From DATAPE01 sp034667545 (GTDB lineage: Bacteria; Actinomycetota; CADDZG01; WHSQ01): 64,000 nucleotides of DNA. The notes beneath the pieces are model-generated. The model did not search any database. It was not told where the DNA came from and saw nothing but the letters and a program-made list of their open reading frames with translations. The stretch is taken from NCBI GenBank assembly GCA_034667545.1, contig JAXDJR010000015.1, forward strand, positions 10,386 through 74,385. Direction: 5' to 3'. Shown in pieces: positions 17,797 to 24,967 of the stretch; position 1 is the first letter of the stretch; each line of letters begins with the position of its first letter. The position numbers and the translations under genes were made by a program.

Positions 17797-18482
17797 CGGC
17801 GCGCCGACCCGTTAGTGAGGATGCCGTTCTCCAGCAATCCGTTCTGCATAGCTATGGCGGCGGCTTCCAGCCTCGAGTGAACGTTCAATTTCCCGAGGAT
17901 GTTTTGGATATGGGTGCGCGCCGTCTGAGGGCTGATGACCAAGGCTCGTGCGATGGCTTCATTGTCCGCCCCCTCCGCCAACAGTGCGAGCACTTCTTTT
18001 TCGCGCTGAGTGAGACGAAGGATCCTCTCGAAGGCGGCATCTTCCTGCTTGCGTTGCCGCATGAGGGTGGTGAGGAGCGGGCCAAGCATGTGCCCAGGTA
18101 CAACCGTTTCGCCACGCTGGAGTGCCCGGACTGCGCCGAGAAGGCCCTGAAGGGGCGATTCCTTGGTGACGAAACCCTCTGCGCCTGCGCGAGCTGCCCG
18201 AAGGACTGCAGAGTGCCCACTGCTTTCTACCAGCAGGAGGACGCGGCACTGGGGAAGTTGGCGCTTGATCGCGCCGACGAGTCCGTCATCGCCATCTGCT
18301 ATCTCGACGTCGAGGACGACGAGATCGGGACGCGTATCTGCTAGTTGAGACAGGACCTCCGGCCCCGTGGAGGCCTCGCCAACTACCTCGAAGTCGTTCT
18401 CGCCCTGCAGGACGGCTCGCACCGCTTCGCGGAAGAGAGCGTGATCTTCTGCAAGGAATATCGAAAATTTTGCCTTGTCCAC
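17793..18482 (-). CDS. LuxR/NarL-family response regulator
   Basis: 229 residues. Receiver domain 5-125: acidic pair at AEDH, phosphoacceptor Asp in LVVLDVEIADG (about 58) and the conserved Lys in FVTKES (about 105). LuxR-type helix-turn-helix about 155-215: LTQREKEVLALLAEGADNEAIARAL and the recognition helix SPQTARTHIQNILGKL. The start is GTG with GGGAGTGG just upstream. It is the first gene of an operon with the priming sugar transferase and GT26 enzyme, and the neighbouring PAS kinase gene lies 116 bases upstream on the same strand, which makes that kinase the likely partner. It probably controls this polysaccharide locus; targets are inferred only from position. Confidence 0.93.
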   Translation of the reverse strand: MDKAKFSIFLAEDHALFREAVRAVLQGENDFEVVGEASTGPEVLSQLADTRPDLVVLDVEIADGDDGLVGAIKRQLPQCRVLLLVESSGHSAVLRAARAGAEGFVTKESPLQGLLGAVRALQRGETVVPGHMLGPLLTTLMRQRKQEDAAFERILRLTQREKEVLALLAEGADNEAIARALVISPQTARTHIQNILGKLNVHSRLEAAAIAMQNGLLENGILTNGSARR

Positions 18483-18503
18483 AAACCACTCCCAAACGGG
18501 TAA

Positions 18504-18523
18504 AGCAGCTCAAGCAAGCTGCT
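18504..18523. repeat. Inverted repeat upstream of the LuxR-type regulator gene
   Basis: AGCAGCT and AGCTGCT form a perfect 7-base inverted repeat around a 6-base centre, in the gap between the histidine kinase stop (18599) and the regulator start (18482), about 22 bases before the start codon. Position suits a dimer-binding operator or a short hairpin; which one cannot be told from one copy. Confidence 0.45.
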
Positions 18524-18598
18524 CATTCAAGTTAGGCGCTCGACTTGCCGATAGCACTGCCCCGACGTCGTATTCGGCCTACTCCAAACGTACGACGT

Positions 18599-19720
18599 CT
18601 ACTCCGTCGCGGGCAGCGTTTCCGTTAAGCATCCGGGCAGAAGGACCTTGAAGGAAGCACCGCCTCCAGGGCGGTCTTCTACCCAGGCCCTTCCTCCCAG
18701 TAACCTCGCGAATCTTTCTACCAAAGCCAGCCCGATCCCGGTGCCTGCCACGGAAGGTGATGCTGCTACCCGGACGAAGGGATCGAAGATAGCCTGTTTC
18801 GAGTCCTCGTCTACGCCGGGTCCATCGTCGTCTACGTACAGGATCAGGTCCGACCGTCCGGCGGCCTCGAATCCGAGCCACACTTTCCCTCCAGGAGTGG
18901 TGTAGCGCAGGGCATTATCGAGGAGATTGACCAGGATCCGTTCCAAGACCGCCCGATCGATCTTGGCGACGAGCCCCGAGGACCGGAGTTCGACGCCCCG
19001 CTGCCGGTGCGTCTCGAGCTGGCTGAACGCCTGCCGGCCCAGCTGGTCGAGGTCGACAACGTCGTCCATCGTCCCCAGGTGGCCGCCCCTGAGACGGTCG
19101 AGGTCGAGGAGGTCGGTAAGGAGACCCTTCATCTGGTAGGCGCTCCTCAATATCCGTTGGAGGAGCTCGGTCATCTCCTCGGGCTCGAGGTTGAGGTCCT
19201 CCCGCACGAGGGTCTGGGCTAACCCGATCACGGCCGCCAGCGGGCTGCGAAGGTCGTGTGACACGGACTGAAGGAATGTGTCCTTCAGTGTGTGCAGCAT
19301 CTTGAGCCGGAGTTCGCTCTCTCGGAGAAGGTCCCTGCCCCGGTTGCTCTCGGTGACGTCCCGGATCAGCCACCTGAGCGCCTCACCGCCGCCGGTTCGC
19401 ACTCCGCCAACCCGAAGGGAGACCGGCACGGGATCGCCTCGCTCGGGAGCCATCGTTGCCTCCCACTCCTCCAACGAGCCGGGGGCGCGCAGGGCGGCGA
19501 TCCGCTCTAGGGCGTTGGCTTTCGAAGCGGGGGCTATGAACTGCAGGATAGACAGCCCGCCAAGCTTCTCGACAGGCGCGCCAAGGAGGTCCCCTGCAGC
19601 TGCATTGGCCCCCAGGATGCGCCCTCCGGTGTCGGTCACGATGTAGGGGTCGGGGGCAAGCTCGAAGAGCAGCCGGTAATCGGCAGCCTCCAGCCTGCTG
19701 AGGTTGATGTCCGGGTCCAT
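18599..19720 (-). CDS. Cytoplasmic PAS-domain sensor histidine kinase
   Basis: 373 residues from the ATG at 19720 (an upstream GTG at 19786 would add 22). There is no membrane segment. A PAS domain spans about 10-130 (YRLLFELAPDPYIVTDTGGR). The HisKA box is FLQSVSHDLRSPLAAVIG with the phosphoacceptor His near residue 160; the ATPase domain has N-box NLLDNALRYT, G1 VDDDGPGVD and G2 GTGIGLALVERF. Such kinases autophosphorylate and pass phosphate to a response regulator, probably the LuxR-type protein downstream or the divergent receiver protein. The sensed signal is cytoplasmic and unknown. Confidence 0.92.
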   Translation of the reverse strand: MDPDINLSRLEAADYRLLFELAPDPYIVTDTGGRILGANAAAGDLLGAPVEKLGGLSILQFIAPASKANALERIAALRAPGSLEEWEATMAPERGDPVPVSLRVGGVRTGGGEALRWLIRDVTESNRGRDLLRESELRLKMLHTLKDTFLQSVSHDLRSPLAAVIGLAQTLVREDLNLEPEEMTELLQRILRSAYQMKGLLTDLLDLDRLRGGHLGTMDDVVDLDQLGRQAFSQLETHRQRGVELRSSGLVAKIDRAVLERILVNLLDNALRYTTPGGKVWLGFEAAGRSDLILYVDDDGPGVDEDSKQAIFDPFVRVAASPSVAGTGIGLALVERFARLLGGRAWVEDRPGGGASFKVLLPGCLTETLPATE

Positions 19721-19819
19721 CCTCTCCCCGCTCTCTCCGGGCTTGTGCTCTCTAAAGGTGTCCCCCTTCAGAAGGTGACCACTCACAATAAGCTGGGCGC
19801 CATCGAGAAGAATGCTGAG

Positions 19820-20215
19820 ATGCGCGGCACGGTCGTGGTCGTCGACGACGATGAGAATTTCCGTTTTGCCCTGATCTTGATGCTGCAGCTGGAAGGCTTC
19901 GAGGTCGTGGGAGAGGCCGCCGACGGGTTCGAGGCGGTCGACGTCACCGAGGCGGCGAAGCCTTCTTTCGTCATCATCGACACGATGTTGCCGGGACGGG
20001 ACGGGGAAGAGGCCGCCGCCCTGATCCGCACCCGGGCCCCCGGTTCGAAGATCATCGCGTCCTCGGGTTTCCTGAGGTCAACCCCCACGTGGGCAGATGC
20101 CTTCGCCGACAAGACCGACGTGGCCGCGATAGCGAAGTTGTTGAGAGAGCTCGCCGGCGAGGGCCCGCCCGACGGGCTCCGGGGGCGGGACTCGAACCCG
20201 CAACCTACCGGTTAA
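19820..20215 (+). CDS. Single-domain response regulator (receiver only)
   Basis: 131 residues from ATG 19820. A complete CheY-like receiver is visible: VVVVDDDENFRFAL with the acidic triplet, phosphoacceptor Asp in FVIIDTMLPGRDG (about 54), switch residue region IIASSG and conserved Lys in FADKTD. No output domain follows, so it may act through protein contacts or as a phosphate sink in the adjacent kinase system, from which it is divergently transcribed. No stop occurs at the end of the receiver; the frame runs about 13 codons into the antisense strand of the tRNA-Asn gene and ends there (GRDSNPQPTG), an odd overlap. A start at 19745 is possible but has no better ribosome site. Confidence 0.82.
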   Translation: MRGTVVVVDDDENFRFALILMLQLEGFEVVGEAADGFEAVDVTEAAKPSFVIIDTMLPGRDGEEAAALIRTRAPGSKIIASSGFLRSTPTWADAFADKTDVAAIAKLLRELAGEGPPDGLRGRDSNPQPTG

Positions 20216-20249
20216 CAGCCGGTTGCTCTGCCAATTGAGCTACCCCGGA
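20177..20249 (-). tRNA. tRNA-Asn (anticodon GTT)
   Basis: The minus strand folds as a full cloverleaf of 73 bases. The acceptor stem TCCGGGG pairs with CCCCGGA, followed by discriminator G. The D arm has AGCTCAATTGGCAGAGC. The anticodon arm ACCGG-CTGTTAA-CCGGT carries anticodon GTT, and the T arm is GCGGG-TTCGAGT-CCCGC. The 3' CCA is not encoded. The 3' half overlaps the end of the plus-strand receiver gene. Confidence 0.96.
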
Positions 20250-20347
20250 TCGACCGCCGACATATTAAGTGGACGGCGGATCGACGGCTGGAAGCACCCG
20301 GATACGATGCGAGCTACGCCGATCTCAAGAGACATAGGAGGGTCAGC

Positions 20348-20629
20348 ATGCGGGGCCGAATGGGTCTGTTCATCGGGATGGGGGCCGGCTACGTCCTGGG
20401 CACGAAGGCTGGGCGCGAGCGCTACGTACAACTGAAACGTCTCTACGACAACCTCACCGCGTCACCTGCCTTCCGCCAGGCCAAAGCCAAGGCTAAAGAG
20501 GCAGCCGGAAGCGGGCTCGGCACTGCGAAAGACGCAGCGGGTGGCGGCGTGTCGAAGGTGGCCAGTGCGGTCCGCAATCGGGGCGACGATCGGTCCGGAG
20601 GCCTCTCGGTAGCTCCCCCACCCTCCTAG
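20348..20629 (+). CDS. YtxH-like small membrane-associated protein
   Basis: 93 residues. The N-terminal glycine-rich hydrophobic segment RMGLFIGMGAGYVLGTKAGR is followed by a helical, Lys/Ala-rich amphipathic region (FRQAKAKAKEAAG) and a short disordered tail. This layout is typical of YtxH-like proteins abundant in actinobacteria, whose function is unknown though some are general-stress proteins. AGGAGG lies 6 bases before the ATG. It stands alone between tRNA-Asn and the convergent rpoD gene. Confidence 0.78.
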   Translation: MRGRMGLFIGMGAGYVLGTKAGRERYVQLKRLYDNLTASPAFRQAKAKAKEAAGSGLGTAKDAAGGGVSKVASAVRNRGDDRSGGLSVAPPPS

Positions 20630-20645
20630 CCCCAGCACGTCTTGG

Positions 20646-20663
20646 CGCGGGCCACGGCCCGCG
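20646..20663. terminator. Strong hairpin between convergent YtxH-like and rpoD genes
   Basis: CGCGGGC, loop CACG, GCCCGCG: a perfect 7-bp GC-only stem in the 45-base gap between two converging genes. It lacks a clear T run on either strand, as is common for terminators in GC-rich actinobacteria. It could serve both directions. Confidence 0.55.
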
Positions 20664-20674
20664 GAGTGCGCCTC

Positions 20675-21922
20675 CTACTCGAGGTAGTCGCGCAGTTTCT
20701 GGCTGCGCGATGGGTGCCGAAGCTTGGACAGGGTCTTTGACTCGATCTGACGGATGCGCTCGCGGGTAACTCCGAACTTCTTGCCGACTTCTTCAAGCGT
20801 TCGGGGCTGGCCATCGACCAAACCGAACCGCAAGCGGATCACTTCCTTCTCGCGGTCAGTGAGCGTGTGCAGTACCGATTCGAGTTGCTCTTGTAACAGC
20901 TTGAAAGAGGCTCGCTCGAGGGGCACGACCGCTTCATCGTCCGGGATGAAGTCCCCGAGATGGGAATCCTCTTCCTCGCCGATCGGGGTTTCGAGTGACA
21001 CGGGCTCTTGTGAGATCTTCTGGATCTCACGCACCTTTTCGGGCGAGAGTTCCATCTGTAAGCCGATCTCATCCGCAGTGGGCTCGCGTCCGAAGTCCTG
21101 GAGCAACTGCCGTTGGATGCGTACCAGCTTGTTGATGGTCTCGACCATATGCACCGGAATGCGGATAGTTCGAGCCTGATCTGCGATCGCTCGGGTGATC
21201 GCCTGGCGGATCCACCATGTCGCGTAGGTGGAGAATTTGTAGCCCTTGGTGTAGTCGAACTTCTCGACCGCACGGATCAATCCGAGATTGCCCTCTTGTA
21301 TCAGGTCCAGAAAAGCCATGCCTCGTCCGACATAGCGTTTGGCGATCGACACCACGAGACGCAGGTTTGCTTCAACCAGATGGCGCTTCGCCATGGCCCC
21401 GTCGCGCTCGAGCCATTCCACCTCCATCACCTTGTCCGAAGATAGCTTGTTGCGTTCCTTTTCGAGTTTCTCGGTAGCGAACACGCCTGCTTCGATCCTT
21501 TTGGCTAGCCACACCTCTTCTTGTGCGGTTAGCAGGGCGACGCGTCCGATCTCCTTCAAGTACATGCGAACGGGATCGTTCGTGGGGGCCTTGAGTGCCA
21601 TCTCGACTTCCTTCCGAGCGCGAACTCGGTCCTCGTCGGGATCGGCAGCTTCCGGCTTTTCGTTCTTGACCTCTTCTTCTTCGATGATCGCTTCGTCTTC
21701 GGCGACGTCCACGCCCAAGTCCATCAAGCGCTGATAGACCGCGTCGGTGTCATCCGGCGTCAGATCGAGGACCGAGAGCTTTTCCGCGAGGTCGGCGGCG
21801 GTTACGGAGCCGTCCGCCTTCGCCGCCCGGATAATACGGTCGACCTCGGCCTGAGTGGTGCTGACCTCGGTAACGGTGCCCGTACCGCCACCCTCCCGAT
21901 CCGGTCCCCCAGGTTCCACCAT
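20675..21922 (-). CDS. rpoD: Primary RNA polymerase sigma factor (sigma-70/SigA)
   Basis: 415 residues. Region 1.1-like acidic N-terminus; region 1.2 DPVRMYLKEIG; region 2 VVSIAKRYVGRGMAFLDLIQ and DYTKGYKFSTYATWWIRQAI (the 2.3/2.4 melting and -10 recognition helices); region 3 IRIPVHMVETINKL; region 4 REKEVIRLRFGL and EEVGKKFGVTRERIRQIES, the -35 recognition helix. This is the full set of a group 1 sigma factor, recruiting core polymerase to housekeeping promoters. The ATG follows the dnaG stop with no base between, so the pair is co-translated, an arrangement like the classical macromolecular-synthesis operon but without rpsU. Confidence 0.97.
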   Translation of the reverse strand: MVEPGGPDREGGGTGTVTEVSTTQAEVDRIIRAAKADGSVTAADLAEKLSVLDLTPDDTDAVYQRLMDLGVDVAEDEAIIEEEEVKNEKPEAADPDEDRVRARKEVEMALKAPTNDPVRMYLKEIGRVALLTAQEEVWLAKRIEAGVFATEKLEKERNKLSSDKVMEVEWLERDGAMAKRHLVEANLRLVVSIAKRYVGRGMAFLDLIQEGNLGLIRAVEKFDYTKGYKFSTYATWWIRQAITRAIADQARTIRIPVHMVETINKLVRIQRQLLQDFGREPTADEIGLQMELSPEKVREIQKISQEPVSLETPIGEEEDSHLGDFIPDDEAVVPLERASFKLLQEQLESVLHTLTDREKEVIRLRFGLVDGQPRTLEEVGKKFGVTRERIRQIESKTLSKLRHPSRSQKLRDYLE

Positions 21923-23731
21923 CTAGACCCCGCTCTCTATCCGCCGTAGAAGGTCGCGCCGCTGTGCTTCGAGCCCCACGAGCGTAGTGAACAAATCGTC
22001 GTGCCGCTCGGGTTCATTGAGCGGGTTGATGTCCTGCAGGATGTCCCGGCGCTTCTTTATCTCGCGTTCCAGCCGGAAGACCTGCAGGCGCACAAACACT
22101 TCGTCGGCGCGCTGCGGCCACTCTTCTTCGGAGGTGGCCGCATCGGTCATGGCGAGCTCTGCAAAAAGCGTACGGGCATCCGGACTGAGGCGCTCGGCGA
22201 TGTCGCCGCCGAACTCACCATTGGTCGAGGAAACTGCCTGCATCGCCTCCCGGAACAGCTCGCGACGAGCCGGTGAGGTGAAGTCTGTCTCGGTGATCTC
22301 CGTCGCTCGCGAAGCGATTGCCCGTGTCCGCGTCAGCAACATCTGCAACGCCTCCCGTTCGACCTTTACATGCCCGGGGAAACGCCGGTCTCGCTCACGT
22401 TCGTTCATTCCCCCCGTTGCTCCCGAACCACCGGACGAGCGTTCGTTGAGCGCCCGTTGCACCGCCTCCGGTTCGACCCCGATCCTTCGTGCGGCAATGA
22501 AAACATACTGTCCGCGTGCTATCGGATCGGGGTGCCACCCTAGCACTTCTACAGCTTCTCTCACCGCGCGAGAGCGCGCTTCAGGCGTGTCCAACGGCAG
22601 CTTGGCCAGCGTTTGTTCGAGCTTGAATTCGAGGATCGGCTGAGCGTCACCTATAACCTTTCGGATCAGATCGGGCCCGTGCTCTCGCACCGCATCGGCG
22701 GGATCCTGATCGGAGGGCAGCGGCGCGACGAGAACCTCGAGCCCGATGCGGTGATGCATGCCAAAGCCTCTTTCGGTTGCACCTCTGCCCGCTTCGTCCG
22801 CGTCGAACATCAACACTGCGCGTTCCGCGAATCGTTTGAGTAGCTCGAAGTGACTCTCACCCAGCGCGACGCCGTTGGTGGCAACGGCCTCATCGATACC
22901 TGCCTCGTGAAGGGCGATCACGTCGGTGTATCCCTCGACGACTAGGGCCGTGCTCGTCCGCGCCATTGTTCTCTTCGCTCGGTTGAGTCCGTACATCACT
23001 CGCGACTTGGAGAACACGGGCGTTTCTGAAGAGTTGAGGTACTTCGGTTGCTGGTCGCCAAGCGCTCTGGCCCCAAAACCAATGACGTCGTCGTTGAGGT
23101 TCCACGTGGGGAAAGTGATCCTGTCGCGGAATGTGTCGTACAGGCTTCCATCCCGCTCGCTCTTCCTGACCAGATCGGCCTGGACCAGCTCCTGATCCGA
23201 GAAACCCCTGCTCAATAGGTGTCTGCAGAGCAGGTCTCGCCCCGGCGCGAACCCCAGCTTCCACCGCTCGGCGACGTCTCGTCCGAACCCGCGGCCCTCG
23301 AGGTAGCGTCGGGCCTCGAGGGCCGCGTCGGACTGGAACAGGGTCCGATAGAAGAAGTCCGCGGCTGCGTTGTTCGCTTCGATCAGGCGCGCCTTTTGGC
23401 CGCGTCGTTGTGTCTCTCCGGGACGAGCCTCCTCGTAATGGATCTCGTAGCCGGTCTTGCGCGCGAGCCATTCCACGGCTTCCGGGAAGGGAAGAGCTTC
23501 GACCTTCTGGATGAATTGGTAGACGTTGCCGCTCTCTCCACAACCGAAGCAGTGATAGAGACCCCGGCCGGCATCAACTGTGAAAGATGGAGTCTTCTCG
23601 GAATGGAAAGGGCAAAGCCCCTTGAAGGTTTGGCCCCCGGACTTTTTGAGGTGCGTGTAACCCGAAACGACGTCGACGATGCTGGCGCGCTCGCGCAGTC
23701 CGTCGATGTCGTCTTCTCTGATCTTTGCCAC
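21923..23731 (-). CDS. dnaG: DNA primase
   Basis: 602 residues. The N-terminal CHC2 zinc finger is CPFHSEKTPSFTVD...YHCFGCG (about 40-65); the RNA-polymerase core has GFGARALGD and PKYLNSSETPVFSKS; the TOPRIM domain has ALVVEGYTDVIALHEAG and LMFDADEAGRGA, whose acidic residues bind metal. The C-terminal 150 residues would contact the DnaB helicase. It makes RNA primers for replication. GTG start, 49 bases after dgt. The dgt, dnaG, rpoD order on one strand is widespread in actinobacteria. Confidence 0.97.
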   Translation of the reverse strand: MAKIREDDIDGLRERASIVDVVSGYTHLKKSGGQTFKGLCPFHSEKTPSFTVDAGRGLYHCFGCGESGNVYQFIQKVEALPFPEAVEWLARKTGYEIHYEEARPGETQRRGQKARLIEANNAAADFFYRTLFQSDAALEARRYLEGRGFGRDVAERWKLGFAPGRDLLCRHLLSRGFSDQELVQADLVRKSERDGSLYDTFRDRITFPTWNLNDDVIGFGARALGDQQPKYLNSSETPVFSKSRVMYGLNRAKRTMARTSTALVVEGYTDVIALHEAGIDEAVATNGVALGESHFELLKRFAERAVLMFDADEAGRGATERGFGMHHRIGLEVLVAPLPSDQDPADAVREHGPDLIRKVIGDAQPILEFKLEQTLAKLPLDTPEARSRAVREAVEVLGWHPDPIARGQYVFIAARRIGVEPEAVQRALNERSSGGSGATGGMNERERDRRFPGHVKVEREALQMLLTRTRAIASRATEITETDFTSPARRELFREAMQAVSSTNGEFGGDIAERLSPDARTLFAELAMTDAATSEEEWPQRADEVFVRLQVFRLEREIKKRRDILQDINPLNEPERHDDLFTTLVGLEAQRRDLLRRIESGV

Positions 23732-23780
23732 TACCGCCCCTTGTTAGCGCGCGCGAGCCGAACTTCGGGGGGAAGTGGCG

Positions 23781-24779
23781 TCATCCTAGTCCCGCCGTGA
23801 GGTCTGGAGGGGGCATCCCCACAACGGACTCGAACGCCTTGATGGCGAAGCGGTCGGTCATCCCTGAGACGTAGTCCACGGCGGACATCGCGGTGGCTTG
23901 ACCTGGTTCCGTGGCTTCTTCCGGGATGCCGTTCTTCGAGAAATGATCGAGCAGGCTTTTCACCACCCGATGCACAGCCTCGCGCGTAGACGCCGCCACC
24001 AGACCCAGATAGACGCGCTCGAAGAGAAAATCGCGCGTCACTCCCATCGCGTTCATCACATCATCGGTCATCCGGATGCCGTCTTTCCCATACGACGCGT
24101 CAACGATGTCGTTCACCATGGTCCCGATCCGGCGAGTCTTGCCGACCCCCAGGATGGCGCGGGTGACCTGCGGCAGATCACTCTCTGCCAGGATCCCGGC
24201 ACGGATTGCATCTTCGATGTCGTGGTTGATGTAGGCGATGCGATCGGCGTACCGCGCGATCTGGCCTTCCAGGGTGGTGGGCATCGCCATAGACCATGTG
24301 TGGTTGGCGATCCCGTCGCGCACCTCCTTGGTCAGGTTCATCGGCTCCAAGACTTCAACGATCCGCACCGATTGCAGGTTGTGGCGAAAGCCAGGCTGGA
24401 ACTCGGCGACCATCTCTTCACCCAGATGACCGAACGGAGTGTGGCCGAGATCGTGCCCGAGGCAGATTGCCTCGACGAGGTCCTCGTTGAGTCTCAAGGC
24501 GCGGGCGATGGTCCGGGCGACCTGGGTGACTTCGAGCGTGTGGGTCAAGCGGACCCTGTAATGGTCGCCTTCGGGGGCGAGGAATACCTGGGTCTTGTGA
24601 GCGAGCCGGCGAAAGGGCTTGGAATGGATGATCCGGTCCCGGTCCTGCTGGAAAAGAGTCCGGATGGGATCGTCCGGCTCCTGCATCTCGCGGCCGAGGG
24701 ACTCCACAACAAGTTGGGCGCGTTCAGAAAGTGTCTGTCGCTCTACCTCTTCGGTTCTCTGCCGGTAGCCTTCGCGCAC
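23781..24779 (-). CDS. dgt: Deoxyguanosinetriphosphate triphosphohydrolase-like protein
   Basis: 332 residues of the HD superfamily. Metal ligands are visible in FRRLAHKTQVFLAPEGDHYR, RLTHTLEVTQVARTIA (the first His), and LGHDLGHTPFGHLGEE (the HD pair, about 110-125). Related enzymes hydrolyse dNTPs to nucleoside and triphosphate and affect dNTP pools; the actinobacterial members near dnaG are usually annotated as dGTPase-like and their exact substrate is not fixed by sequence. GTG start. It lies just upstream of dnaG and 188 bases downstream of ppdK; that gap shows no gene. Confidence 0.92.
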   Translation of the reverse strand: MREGYRQRTEEVERQTLSERAQLVVESLGREMQEPDDPIRTLFQQDRDRIIHSKPFRRLAHKTQVFLAPEGDHYRVRLTHTLEVTQVARTIARALRLNEDLVEAICLGHDLGHTPFGHLGEEMVAEFQPGFRHNLQSVRIVEVLEPMNLTKEVRDGIANHTWSMAMPTTLEGQIARYADRIAYINHDIEDAIRAGILAESDLPQVTRAILGVGKTRRIGTMVNDIVDASYGKDGIRMTDDVMNAMGVTRDFLFERVYLGLVAASTREAVHRVVKSLLDHFSKNGIPEEATEPGQATAMSAVDYVSGMTDRFAIKAFESVVGMPPPDLTAGLG

Positions 24780-24967
24780 GAAGACTCCGTTCAGCCGGTC
24801 GTGTCGAGTTGGGGGCCGGAAAGATACCTGCCCGTGGTCCTATGGTGCGATTGAGAGATAGGCACTCGCTCAATCGTAGTGCGGTAACTGCCCGTGGACG
24901 TGATGCCCGTCACTCGTGTGTCTTCGCGGAGGTCGAGCCACGCAGCCTGGCCCGGTCTCGCCAAGAA

